NCBI GenBank assembly: GCA_963854835.1
Contig: OY978526.1
Coordinates: 63,103,765-63,167,764, forward strand
Length of the DNA: 64,000 nucleotides
Reading direction: 5' to 3'
Source: Megamerina dolium
Taxonomy: Eukaryota > Arthropoda > Insecta > Diptera > Megamerinidae
Shown one piece after another: positions 1 through 11,446 of this stretch; within the stretch, counting starts at the first letter, position 1, and each line of letters begins with the position of its first letter. The notes beneath the pieces are model-generated. The model was not told where the DNA came from. It ran no database searches and saw only the letters and a program-made list of their open reading frames with translations. Both the position numbers and the translations under genes were made by a program.

Positions 1-799
1 AGATGAATTGAATTTGTCTTACTGTTACATATTTGTGTGTTCTTGTTGTTTTGTTTGATATTATATAAATCCAAAAAAAAAGATGATCTTCCAAAGAAAA
101 AAAATTAGAAAAAATTAATGTGATTATTATATGCAAATAGCTTTTAGCATTCCTATCTGTTTTCCAATAAGCCAATGCACGAATCAAAGACCACAAAGAA
201 TACAAACAACAAACAAAATTGATACTACTATGATCGTAATTGATGTTTTCACATGCAGATGAACGCAATTGATTGAATATACTCGTACATATTGCGATCG
301 GCAAGGAGAAAAACTTGCCGTCTTTAATTTCTAGGTGAGAGCGCAATTGCATTGGACTGAACATGCTCGTATGCATGTGTGTGTGTGTGTGTGTACGAGT
401 GAATAAGCAATTACCCGGTAGCGTTTAATTTAACTTAAATGTATGATAGTAATTGCATGATCACAGTGATCAGTGATCACATTGCACCGACAATCACGTA
501 CATACGATCTGCAGAGAAATATGGAAAGACTTTGCAGTTTCGTAGAACAGGAATGATGTATAGACAATCAGACATGTTGGCGATCGTAGTTGAAACGAGT
601 ACAACCATGTCATTGTGAATGTGTTCAGTATTTATATATTGTACATGTAAAAATGTATCCCTGCACTATATTTTCCAAGACCGAGTCCCTCTTTGATTAA
701 CATTTTATATTTGGAGTTGTTAATTTTTCTGTTAATTCTTCTTACATCGTTTATTATAAATTCAAAAAGATTCTATTCCATTCGATTCCTGAACTAGTC
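1..799. other. Gene-free AT-rich stretch
   Basis: No coding region is supported. The stretch holds a short (GT)n tract around 376-394, a cluster of overlapping TGATCA palindromes at about 460-480, and AT-rich sequence with fly-type TACATA words. Confidence 0.5.
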
Positions 800-1213
800 C
801 TTGGTTATTTGCAAATGTATGTATAAAGCTTCAGCTCCATAGCTTCGTAATTTCGTACGAAAAGTGTGAACACATACATACGGAATGATACACTTGTGTT
901 GGAGTTAGGAAAGGTTTTAATTCTATTACACCCATTTCCGAATATATTCATTGTCTTGTACAACTAGAGTGCACAAAGTCTGAAAACGTACAAACGTAAG
1001 CAATTTTTTATATGGAACGTGGGTGTGGTTTTTATCTGATTTCCTATCCGATTATCAAGTTTATTTATTCCTTAATAAAAGTGAAAATGTCATACGTGAG
1101 CATGTTTTTGTTTGGAAGGATGTCGTGGTTTCCATACGATTTCGCCCATTTGTGAAATCATCTGGTGAATGTAATCTTGTGTACAAGTTTTCAGCTCGAT
1201 TTCGCTTTAACTA
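800..1213 (+). repeat. Old dispersed repeat, family B, copy 1
   Basis: A 63-codon open frame at 1023-1214 is not gene-like. The sequence instead resembles 53640-54150: both hold phrases such as TTTTTATATGGAACGTGGGTG or TTATATGGGAGCTAGGCGAGG, followed by TTTTTATC(T/C)GATT and a (T/C)GCCCAT word. The shared wording marks a diverged interspersed repeat. I cannot place it in a named family. The TATGGGAGC plus GGCGTGG wording also echoes the hairpin-ended repeat at 22.8, 29.5 and 42.5 kb, so the two may be distantly related. Confidence 0.4.
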
Positions 1214-1429
1214 AAGTAGTTATCGTGTAAATAGGCAGACAGATTGACATGGGTAGTACTATACCCCTCTTCTTGTGGATGTTACAAACCGAAGCACAAA
1301 ATCAATATACTCTTGACTCTTCCAATATTAGATATACACACTACACTTCATTTTCTGTTTCTCCCTAAATATTTTATTGATATCTGTTACATATATTCCA
1401 GACAGTTTATCCTGGAAAAAAAACAAACA

Positions 1430-1821
1430 AAGACTAACCATAGATGGGTACCGTAGCTCAGTGGTTAGTGTGTTGGCCTTCTGATCTGTAGGTCGTGGGT
1501 TCAATCCCCGGCTGTAGCATAACAAATTTAATATCGAAAAGATTTTTCTTTCAAACGGTACCAACCTGTCGACAAGCAATTGGCAATTCTTCCGACAGTA
1601 ACAATTTTCCATAAAAAAGCTTCTAAAATAACTTTGTGACAAAACTCAAAAAAGTGATGTCGCAAGAGTTCTGCCGTTCGGAACCGGCTAAAATAAGTAG
1701 GTCCCTTCTAATACTGTCCGTAATTTAACACGCACAACAGTAATGGAAGAGAAGTTCGGCCAAAGAACCCTTCGGAGCTTTAAGTGCCACATATTAATTT
1801 TTTTTTTAAGACTAGCTATAG
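1430..1821 (+). mobile_element. tRNA-derived SINE, copy 1 (older subfamily)
   Basis: A full-length SINE. The head carries a pol III box A (TAGCTCAGTGG) at about 1454 and a box B-like GGTTCAATCCC at about 1498. The conserved body follows, then the terminal GTGCCACATA and a T-rich tail. The flanks repeat imperfectly as AAGACTAACCATAG (1430-1443) and AAGACTAGCTATAG (1808-1821), 12 of 14 matching, as expected for an aged TSD. It shares CCAAAGAACCCTTCGG and AACACGCAC with the copy at 62079, against CCAATGAGCCCTTTGG and AGACGCAC in the younger copies. Confidence 0.9.
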
Positions 1822-2040
1822 AACTAGTTCGAAGTAAATCAAACAGTAGCCAGTTGAAACGAAATTATAAAAAGAACCCATCTCAGGGTGGAATATCAAA
1901 TTCTCGGAGCTAATTCATTTCTGGTTAGAGGTAATGCAGCAGGAGGCAACTGAACAAATGTGTTTATAATGCCTAGTAAAAAGAAATCCATCATTTTTGC
2001 ATTAAATTGAAGGTTTTATTTAGCATAGTTAGAATGATCC

Positions 2041-2763
2041 GATTTAGGTCATATATGCACCATTTTGTTCGATAACCTGTTGCCATTTTGAAGGTAAATT
2101 CATAATGCCATTCTCATAGAAACCCTCGTCCCTAGTGGCAAAAAACTGGGACAATCGATTTTCACAAGCTTCTCTTGAGGCGAATTTTTCAGCAGCAAAA
2201 TCATTCGCCATAGACAGGAACAGGTAGTACTCACTTGGTGCCAGATCCGGACTATAAGGTGGATTCATAAGAACCTCCAAACCAAGCTTCCGGAGCTTCT
2301 GGCGAGTCACTATCGATGTGTGTGGCTTGGCGTTTTCTTGATGGAACACAATTTCTCTCCTATTGGCCAAAGCTGGCCGCTTCTGGGTGATTTCTTCCTT
2401 CAGACGGTCCAATTGTTGACAGTACAGGTCCAAATTAAGAATTTGGGCGTAGAAAAGAAGCTCATAGTAGATGATTCCCTGCCAATCCCACCAAACACAT
2501 AGCAAAACCTACTTGACCGTCAATCCTGGCTTGGCCACCATTGCGCCGGCTCACCGCCATCCGACCGTTATAGCTTGACGCTATCGTAAGTCACTCACTC
2601 TTTATCACCAGTAACCATCCGCGATTCGCAGATGAAAATTCGGTCCATGCCATTCGTGTGGTACCTATACATAGATCTTCTTTTTGTATCCAGCTTTATT
2701 TAAAATGTTCAAAATGGTTTTTTGTGCAATGTTTGGCTTCTGGGGCAGTCTGGGGTGCAATGG
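2041..2763 (-). pseudogene. Mariner (DD34D) transposase remnant
   Basis: The C-terminal half of a mariner transposase, uninterrupted for 153 codons at 2505-2044. It contains LLCVWWDWQG, FHQENAKPHTS and YSPDLAPSEYYLF. Upstream, 2506-2763 carries broken mariner sequence including an MVTGD motif, where the first catalytic Asp survives, with several stops and shifts. The second and third catalytic positions both read Glu (QEN and PSEY), 34 residues apart. Mariners of this type normally have Asp at both, so this copy should be inactive. The N-terminal DNA-binding part and both inverted repeats are missing. It resembles the irritans/SETMAR-like group, judging from motifs alone. Confidence 0.85.
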
Positions 2764-4895
2764 CATAGCCAGGATTTCGCTAAGGGTGATCCGATGAAAA
2801 AGGTGTATTCTTATACACCTTGTTCAATTTTTAATGAATGATTTTTAAATATCTATATATTACTATTTTTTTTTTAACAAGGCCTTCGGTCAACGGGAGA
2901 TCTATCCCCCCTGTCACCCTGACTCTGCCACTGCTGGAAAGTGTTATAGTGGTTGTTGTAGATCTGGTCGAGTAAATAAAAACTGCGTACTTGATTAAAA
3001 ACCGTTTTTGCGCCCATTTTTCATTTATGTGGCTCTAACGCCACATTCCGGTTTTGGAAAGAAGAACAAACAGCTCGAACTGTGTATGCAGAGTGTTCTA
3101 CAAATTCCAAGTATACAGTTTTGTTTAATCCCACCAGACCAATAACATCCATTATAATACTGCCCAGCTATTTCAAATTTGCGCCATTCTGTATCAGAGT
3201 GTAATGCAGTGAGAAACAGTGGAACGAATACTTGAAGGAATTTGGCGCCTTGTTTCTGGAAACACTTTAAACACCCGCTAATCCGATCTCGACTACAACC
3301 ACCCGATCCCGTTAAGTACATGATAACTAATTTATTCTAAAATCTACGATTCTAAATTCAATGATTGTCAAAAATTATATCCTGAACTGGTGCATATTTT
3401 TACAACTCTCTGACTTGGAATTCCATAAAGCTAAAGGAGAAATACGATTCCTAAACAGTATGGAAGTACATTTAACAGAACGATCGCTTTTCATACTCAC
3501 ACATCCAGTTAAAGATATACGAATATGCCACGCCTCCCTTTATCAATACCTTTGGTATGGAGAAAAAATTATAAACCAAACAACTACTCGTATTTATTCC
3601 ATCATATATATATATATCCATATTCATATGTAGCTACACTAAACACATGGTTTTATGGTTAAACTCAATTGTATGCATGAAGCAAATGTGTGTAATAATT
3701 ACTAGTTTTTGTTATTTGAACGATATATAAAGCCTGAATTAAAGAAGTCAAAATAAAACAAAACAAAGAAATAATATACAAAAAAAAAAGTTCCAAAGAG
3801 AATGCATGCCAACAAACGTGTTGGGTGGTTACAATATTACCAACTCCAAGTCGATGTAATACCTACAATGTTGATATGCTGCCTCAATGCAAACAAACTA
3901 TACACTACTTACGATGAGTAAAATGAAATCCGAAGAAGAATAACACTATGATAAAGAACTAAAGAATGCATTTAGAGACGAAAATAAATGAATATTTTCA
4001 TAGACTTGTTAATACCAGAAGCTACTAAAAAGCGTATAGTAAATGACTTTGAAATTCATTTATAATTTTTCATCGACACGTATCATCAATACAGTGACCA
4101 ACGATCGGTCGGTTGAATGTCTCTCTGATTGTTCTAGTATGAGTACTTGTACGTAAATCTGCACGTAGATAGGTAACTATGAGTACTGATGGGTACGCAC
4201 AGGCGTTATATCATCATTGTTATAGTTTCCTAATATATGAGTGTGTGTTTGTGTATGTAATGCTGTAAATTCTTCAGTTAATTTGGGGCGTGTCACATTT
4301 GAAATGTTGGTCTTCCCTATTGGAAAATGAATGTTGGTGTAATAAAATAAAACAAAACACAAAGACACAAAGACAGATGATCTGGACGAATGATGATGAA
4401 AACTAACTGATCATATAAAGTATATTCAGTGGTATGCATGTAAATATGTAGGTACATATGTTTTCAGTTAGCTAATGGAATGATAATTGGATAATAATAA
4501 TAGGAGCGATCATAAATAATATGAATTTTTTCTATTGACATACATTTGCATTCTTTGTACAAATATAGTGAATAAGTTAATGAAATAAAACCAGAACGGC
4601 TTTTGATTTGGTAATACTGTTACTTAGAGTATGTTAGGTAGCCGTAGTTTTCTCCCAATTATGAAATAATACAATATTATGTACGAAATTTCAGATGGTA
4701 GAAGTGCTATTGCATACGCTGTGCACTGTATTGAGTATTTTTGCTACATATAATAACAACATGTATTTACTTACTTCATACCAACAACTTTTAAATGTTA
4801 GGATGTATTCGAATCATTATATTATTAATTTCAAATCATTTTATTGACCTAATATCTTATGATGACATGTTTTCCAAACTGCTCGACTTGACACA
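2764..4895. other. No recognisable gene
   Basis: Mostly AT-rich. A small hairpin, AAGGTGTA with complementary TACACCTT, lies near 2798-2822. A 98-codon open frame on the minus strand at 3321-3025 and a 90-codon frame on the plus strand at 3361-3633 show no family motif, and I treat them as chance. The rest holds short TA and TG tracts. Confidence 0.4.
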
Positions 4896-5134
4896 TTAAC
4901 CCTTTCATGCCCGAATTAATTTGGGCGTGGCAAAAATTTTTTTGATGACCTATTTGAGTTGGTGGGGCCCTAAATATGAACTGATATCAATTTCAAAATT
5001 CTATCCCTCATGGTTTGACCGTTATGAAATGTTGCCTATAGGCAACATCTCGCCATTGTGGTACAAATATTTAGAAAAACACATACGTACATATTCAGAT
5101 ACGTTTTATTTGTTTAATTAAAATTTTTTAAAAA

Positions 5135-6959
5135 TTAAGTGTGATATGAGACGAAACAATTTTTTTGTGGGTTCGAGCATAAAAAAACTTTACATTTAGA
5201 GCACTTTGAGCGCGGGAAACCAGTGTGACATAACCTACACCTCCCTTTTGCTCCCCACTCAATCCAGTGACCGGTTTGATCAAGACGGGTGGATTTTGGA
5301 GGTTCCGCAATGTACGAACGCTTACTCGATGTTGATGTACAGGGTGATGATGGAGCTTCTGAATCATATGGTGATGATGGATTGGACTCCACGGTTGAAG
5401 GAAGAAACGAAGGGCGACCTCTTTTGCGTGGGTTTGTTGTAACAGTTTCCTGTGCGCTTAGCAGCTCGTTTGCTATTTCCAATTGAAAATTTAGCAATGG
5501 CATATGATTCGTTTCTCCGCTTTCGTTTTTTCTGTCTCTTCGATACAACAGCCAGCTATTGACTACCGCTGTATTGAAACACCAGTAAACTATCCGCATA
5601 TACCATTTCTTAGAACGGTGGTTGATTTTGTAAAGCTCCAACAACATGTCAGCAAGATTAACCCCTCCCATATGTTTGTTGTAACATTCAACAATGGCAG
5701 GTCGGGGTATGTTTATGTGCTTTAGATCTTTACGACACCATCGTTTGCATTCCGATAATGGATTTTCAGCGACATAATTTGAAAGCAGTTGAACGGTTTT
5801 GTTGTCGTACCAGCGACAGGCAATTATATCGTGCGTTGTTTCATATTTCAAATCGTATGATCCTCGTCCTTCTTTTTTAAGCTCCTGTTCATTTTTCAGA
5901 TGACAATTTTTTAACCGATTGCTTCGAATTGTGCCTGTTGCTAGGATGCCTTTTTCTTTTAAAGCAATCATAAGACTTATGGAAGTGAACCAATTGTCGA
6001 AAAACAGCTTGAAATTCTTATTTGCAGGAATATTGGAGGCCAAATATAAAACAATATCTGACGAGATTCCCAATCCGTAGGATGGACGCGTTCCTTCTCC
6101 AATGTAGAGATTAAAATCGTATATAATACCTGATACACCAGCTCTTGTGAACATTTTAAATCCCCACTTGTGAGGCTTTTTGGGCAAATATTGTTTCAGA
6201 TTGTGACGACCTAATGATAAGAAAATGTACAAATATAATTTAATGTTATTGGAGTGCATGGTTACCTTTATATGTAATCATCTGTTCATCGATGCTTTGA
6301 TGTTCTTCCTTCTCCAGTTCGTTGCATTTTTCTTTTAGTTTCTGCAATAATGGACGTATTTTATAAAGCTTGTCAAAATCAGGTTCACTCTTTTCAGGTT
6401 GTTTTGAATTATCATTTATATGGAAGAATTCTTTTATTCTCTCAAAGCGGTTTCGTGATAACGCTTGTGTTACAGCTGACAGTTTAAAATTGGATGCCCA
6501 AGCCATTCGCATTTGGGGAATATTTACTACACCTAAATAAAGAAGTACCCCCAAAAATCGCCTGATCTCGGAGGTTTTGCATTTTAATTCAATGCCCTTG
6601 GTTTGCAACGCATATAAATTAGTTTCGTGGCAGATTTTTTGTATAATTTCATCATCTATGAACTCGTTGAAATAGTCGAGTGGATCTTTGACCTTTCCGC
6701 ATACCATTTCATTTTTCCAGGAAGCATCGCAAACGTTCATGCCCGTGCTCCTCCACCTTAAACTATCTAAATTAATTTTCTCCAAAATTTCTTGCACAGT
6801 TTTTTCAGCGATACTATCATCTTCAGCCTTTTCTTCGTCGTCAACAATTCCCTCCAATAAATTCAAATCAATCTCGTCCCCATTTTCTATAACACTTTGA
6901 AGGGTTTCTTCAATGCAAATGCAATGCTCATATCATGTGATTCCCCTTTGTCTTTTCAT
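5135..6959 (-). pseudogene. piggyBac-like transposase, near full length, one intron
   Basis: The predicted protein has 589 codons after removing a 55-nt intron at 6211-6265; the moth founder is 594 residues. The best start is ATG at 6959, downstream of a TATAAA at 7011-7016, but codon 9 is TGA (6933-6935). The frame then stays open to the stop at 5135. Conserved blocks are SIDEQM (Asp ~224, first catalytic), KQYLPKKPHKWGFK just after the splice, FFDNWFTS (Asp ~303, second catalytic) and GGVNLADML. There the third catalytic Asp is replaced by Asn (~416, codon at 5657-5659). The C-terminus has a Cys-rich zinc-binding domain (CRLC, KCSKCK, FLC). An AATAAA lies on this strand at 5105-5110. Early stop and Asn together suggest an inactive copy, though still young. 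Confidence 0.9.
6211..6265 (-). other. Probable intron in the piggyBac transposase
   Basis: On the minus strand the segment starts GTAACC and ends TTATCATTAG behind a pyrimidine-rich run, so it follows the GT-AG rule. Its 55 nt is not a multiple of three. Removing it joins ACATATAAAG to GTCGTCACAA and gives TYKGRHNLKQYL, which is the uninterrupted block expected in piggyBac transposases. Unspliced reading ends at a stop inside the segment. Short introns of this size are common in flies. Confidence 0.8.
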
Positions 6960-7010
6960 AGCGTTATCAGTTGCAAAAAACCGTTAGCCAAAATATTTCA
7001 AACAACGTGA

Positions 7011-7016
7011 TTTATA
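7011..7016 (-). promoter_or_regulatory. Candidate TATA box of the piggyBac transposase
   Basis: TATAAA on the minus strand, about 50 bp upstream of the ATG at 6959 and inside the right end of the element. No initiator was identified, so this is a positional inference. Confidence 0.4.
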
Positions 7017-7068
7017 AGCTAAAATGTAAAATGTTGCCTATAGGCAACAACGGGCATGAAAGGGTTAA

Positions 7069-7932
7069 CATGTTTATGAATAAAAAAAACACTACCTGAT
7101 GATGATCAGTCTGGTGATCAATTTCAATTCGGTATCAAATTTCACCGATGTACAGTTAGAACAATAAGCAAACAACTATGAATATAAATAAATATACTTT
7201 TTCAGTAATGAAGACCACAACATTAGCCATAAAATTAACAACTTCTACGTCAGCTAACTATTTAAACAAGTTGTATGTGCTTAACTTGAATGGCACCGCA
7301 TTATCAATGACAATTCCTTACCGTACCTTTATAAGTGGTAGATAAAAAATAAAATAAATATGTGGCCACATAAAGCCCCAAAGGGTAGATAGTGTAAGTA
7401 TATTGATAATTGTATTGATGTATTCAAAACATGAAATATAATATGTATATTTTTACTTATATTATTCCGATAAGAACATAAAATGAATGAAGATCAATAT
7501 GATCATTATGAGAAACGTAATCTTCTATCTTCCTAACAAAAGTATATGTAGTAACGTATAACTAAATGACTACAAAAATATTCTATTCACAATGAAATGT
7601 AGATAAAATACGTACTAAAATCGATCTTTATAAACTGAATTGCTGAAAAATAATCATAATCATGTGTTTAGTGATAATAATCGTATTACTTAGTTCTTTT
7701 TTTTTCTTTCGTTCGTAATCCCACGGCCCACTTACACGCCCAACCGACCTAGGTGCACGTCCGTATAACGTACGAACCGGTGACCGATCAGTAATAGCCC
7801 AGCTGTTCTGAGCACGTGAACAAGTAGTAGCAAGTGACTACAAACGCAATTAAAAATACAGCTACGGACCTAATTAATCCAACAGCTGTTTATAAAACGA
7901 CGTAATTACTAAAACAACATTACAAATCATAA
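7069..7932. other. No recognisable gene
   Basis: AT-rich non-coding sequence. A GC-richer patch at about 7718-7790 holds ACGTACG-type words but no open frame of note. Confidence 0.4.
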
Positions 7933-10560
7933 TTAGTTTAAAGACGAGAGAATTGATGATTTTATAGCATGCAAAGGAATATGGTAATAAATAAATGAAT
8001 AACTGTTATTGTAGTCTTTACACATGCTTCTCACCGGACTAAATAATCCAAAGTTATTTTTACACATTGACAACTTTATTACATTATAATATCTCGACGG
8101 ACGGATTGGCACAAATAAATCTAGCTCAAAAAGCAAAAACCGAGATTCGTTTTCACCTTTAAGTAATTTTGTAACGAAACAAGCATCCAACATCGTTCTT
8201 CTACTTTAAAGTGTTGGCAATGCGGTGTTCATATGAGACGGTGTTCATATGGTGGAAGGTTAACTGAAGGTTCGCACATTTTAAATTATCAATATAGCAC
8301 CTGTATTGAGGGTTCCAGACAATGAAAGCATACTCCAGAATTGTACCGACAAGTGAAATGTAAACAGTTTTAGTTACGTGGGGGTCATTAAACTCTTTTG
8401 ACCATCTCATAATGAAGCCCAGCACTCCTTTGGCCTAATTAACACAAAAATTTATATGCAAATTGAAACGAAGTTTGGGATCCATGGTAATGCCGAGATC
8501 AATAAAACTAAAAACATGCTTTAACTGCTGCCCATCAAGCGAAAACTGATGTACTAAAAGTTTTTGCGTGAAAAAGTCATGAATTTGCATTTATCTAAAT
8601 TTAATACCATTACGTTAGTTGAGCACAACTCAGAAAGAAAGTCTATATCTGATTGCAAACATGTTTGAGATGTCGATGAATAATGTGTCATGAAAAGCTT
8701 GACATCATCGGGAAACATTAAAATAGTTGTGTACATAATAGATGATGGAAGATCATTTATGAAGAGTAAGAAGAGGACTGGCCCCAGGTGACTTCCCTGG
8801 GGGACGCCAGAAGGAACATTAATATTTTTGGAAATTGCACTTTTTGTGAGCGGTTGGTTAAATACAATCTAATCCAGTTTACAAATATGGTAGAAAGGCC
8901 AATAAAATTTTTTTTTGCAATAAGTCGTTATTAACTTTATCTAAAGCCTTGCAAAAATCAGTGTAAATTACATCAGTTTGGAGACCACGAGTAAAGCCTT
9001 TGATTACACTGGCAGAAAATTCAAGCAAATTAGTCACAGAGGATTTGCCTTTCAAAAAACCATGTTGATTTAAAGATACTGCAGACTTCACATTGAAAAC
9101 AAGTTGCGTGGTTAAGGGTGCCTCAAATAATTTAGGTATAACACTTAGCTTTGCTATACCTCGATAATTTGAAATTTCGGCCTTTGAACCGTTCTTGAAA
9201 AGCGAAATAATATCGTAAATGAATCCTTCCAACTAATGGGGAAATGCCCAAGCCGAAGTAAAACATTAAAAATGCCAGTTAACGGCAAGAAAAGTAAATT
9301 TGCGCATGATTTCAGAATGCAGCTTGGAATCCTGTCGGGTGCACGTAAATACGACAGTTTCAAAGTTTTAAGATGTCGCAAAACATCATCGAGAGTTATA
9401 GAAGGCATGCAACTCGAATTTATTTGTTTGATTGGAAAAGGGTAAGACGAACCTCAATCATATGTTGCTGTTGAATAAGTAGAACTAAAAGTCGGCAAAA
9501 AGGTCAGAGATATTCTGATCGTCAGTATATATACAATACTTCCATTTCATTGACGAAGGGAACATAGAACTTTTACGTTTTACATTAACAAAGTCGAAAA
9601 ACGCTTTCGAGTTTGTCTGGAAATCCATTTTGAGTTTGCTAATATATTTCTTATAAATTTTTGAATTTAGTGATAAGAGTTTATTTCACAAATAATCGAC
9701 TGAGCTACCAGATCTTTGAATTGTTTGAAGGCGTGATTTCTGTGATTTTTTAAACTTTGTAATCCCCTAGTAGACCAAGCAGGACCTCCTAATTTACAAG
9801 AGTGGTTGAGTTTGGAAATACATTTTTCGAAACAGTTATAAAGGGTGTTATTAAAATCTGAGACCCACTCATCCAAATTTGAGTTGGGGGTGGCCCAGTT
9901 TACTGCGGAAAGCATTTTACATAATTTAACATAGTTGGTATTTTTAAAGCAGAACTGTAGGATGATGGCTGTCTTCAGGGATAGCAAATGGATCACAAAG
10001 AGATAGGGATACATCAAAAGCATCATCTACATATACTAAATCCAAAATAATGTATAACAAAAATAACAAATAACAAAATAACAAAAGAATTTACTTGTTT
10101 TAAGCCAAGCTCAGAGAATGAATACAGAAATGCATTAAAGTTCTCACGAGTAGTGCATGGAATTAATTGATTATTTTCATTTGAATTCTAACAAACATGT
10201 GGCAGGTTGAAATCACCGAAAGTTAACAAAGAATCATTTAGATTATGCATATTAAAAACATTCACAACAAGAGAAGCATGTTTAAGGTATACACTGATAT
10301 CCAAGTTGGGGGGAATGTAATAGCATATAATGTACAAACATTTAGCTCCCAACCGAACACGAGCACATACAAATTAAAAATCTTGAATTTCCGGAAACGA
10401 AATTAAATCAGACGGAAATGAAGTCTTTATCGCTATAAGGAAGCCACCACCAATTTTGGACTGACGGTCCTTTCTAAAAATTTGGAAAGCATTACACAAA
10501 ATTTCTGCATTGTTAATTGTCGGCTTAAGCTAGGTTTCAGAAAAGACAAGAATATCTAAC
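7933..10560 (-). pseudogene. LINE ORF2 remnant: endonuclease plus reverse transcriptase
   Basis: The apurinic-type endonuclease is marked by FGDFNLP (coding bases around 10206-10217). The reverse transcriptase shows KAPDR-like sequence in decayed form near 9350, NYRGIA near 9170, YTDFCKALDKV near 8960 and SGVPQGSHLGPVLF near 8800-8850. The catalytic block reads FPDD (8704-8715) instead of the usual F/YADD. The C-terminal block has SRYYNVIKL and NNFGLFSPV. The pieces fall in different frames, so the gene is dead. The protein would have nicked genomic DNA and reverse transcribed its own RNA at the nick. Confidence 0.85.
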
Positions 10561-10736
10561 TGGCTATCAAAACTTTTCAGATATAAGTCACACAACTTCG
10601 TGTTTAAGCCCCTAACATTCTGATACAAAACGTATAGGAATGCTGGGTAAGACGTTCGTTTTTGGTAGCATCGGAAGGATGTGATAAGGTTTCAGCATTT
10701 CGAGAGTTCATATTCACTTTCTCCTTAAACACGAAT

Positions 10737-11330
10737 TCACGTACTATAACACCAGCAGTGTGTGTCAAATTTGTCCGCTGGTACTGAAATTTTAAAGGAG
10801 GCAATTTTCCGATCATAAACACAATTTAGTTTATAAACAGAAATGTCATTCGCTTTTATTTTAGAGTTTACATGAAGCTTTATATCTTCTATAGTTGTCT
10901 CAGAAGATAATCTAGAAAGAAATATTGTTTTTCTAGGTGGTACTGCAACCAACTTCCCAGATAATGTTGAAACACACGGACCATCAATTATATTGGAACT
11001 ACTAGAAGGAGTCGGATTTGTCACGACTATCACCGGAGGGGACTTTAGAACAGGCGTATTCGCTTTGGTCCCCATCACCACTGTTTTCAGTGGTAAGGTC
11101 ACTGCTAGGTTTCTTTGCCGTGGACCTAGTGGCGGGCTTTTTCCTTTTAGAAACTGGCACAGCAAACACACAGAAGAGCACACAGGAGGCCCTTACCCTC
11201 ATTTAGGTTGTCCAGAACCTTCGCGGAGATACCAGCACACTTTGAATGTGCCAAACCATTGCACATCCAACATGACAAAACATTTTCAGTTTCGCTTCTA
11301 ATGCTACACTTATATAAACATTCCATTTAC
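10737..11330 (-). pseudogene. LINE ORF1 remnant (finger-type RNA-binding protein)
   Basis: The upstream part, in broken frames around 11200-11310, translates to CWMCNGLAHSKCAG. This is a Cys-x2-Cys, His-x3-Cys pattern like the PHD-type finger of CR1-group ORF1 proteins. The following 148-codon frame (11183-10737) holds VPPRKTIFLSRL and KANDISVYKLNCV, as in ORF1 C-terminal domains that help bind element RNA. It lies directly upstream of ORF2 on the same strand. Confidence 0.65.
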
Positions 11331-11446
11331 AACAACAACAAAACAAAACAGAAGAGCAAAATTTAAAATCAACAACAATGTATATACGTAGAAACGTTAC
11401 TTGCAAGATATTAAAAACATATATGGTTTGAAAGGCACTGTAGTGC

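Larger units (their letters stand above)
4896..7068 (-). mobile_element. piggyBac-like DNA transposon with TTAA target duplication
   Basis: The element occupies 4900-7064 and is flanked on both sides by TTAA (4896-4899 and 7065-7068), the piggyBac target signature. Its terminal inverted repeats are CCCTTTCATGCCCG at 4900-4913 and the complement at 7051-7064, 14 of 14 matching. A palindrome, TGTTGCCTATAGGCAACA, lies internally near each end: at 5030-5047, about 116 bp in from the left TIR, and at 7032-7049, one base from the right TIR. Asymmetric subterminal repeats are a known piggyBac feature. The 2.17-kb length and a single long transposase gene on the minus strand fit a full-length element. 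Confidence 0.95.
7933..11330 (-). mobile_element. Decayed CR1/Jockey-group LINE
   Basis: The remains of a two-ORF non-LTR retrotransposon lie in the expected order on the minus strand. ORF1 carries a Cys/His zinc-finger-like region (11180-11330) and a C-terminal domain (10737-11183). The endonuclease lies at about 9667-10560, the reverse transcriptase at about 8201-9410, and the C-terminal tail ends at 7933. At about 3.4 kb it is shorter than a full copy, with many frameshifts and stops. I see no convincing TSD. CR1-group membership rests on the finger-bearing ORF1 and the reverse transcriptase motifs. Confidence 0.85.

Noticed and set aside
1450..1520. A functional tRNA gene at the head of the SINE copies
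   Set aside because: Boxes A and B are present, but the sequence continues directly into the SINE body, recurs at many sites with target duplications, and I could not form a canonical 7-nt anticodon loop. It is a tRNA-derived SINE head.
9236..9445. Plus-strand frames within 7.9-11.3 kb
   Set aside because: They are antisense shadows of the LINE coding remnants on the minus strand.
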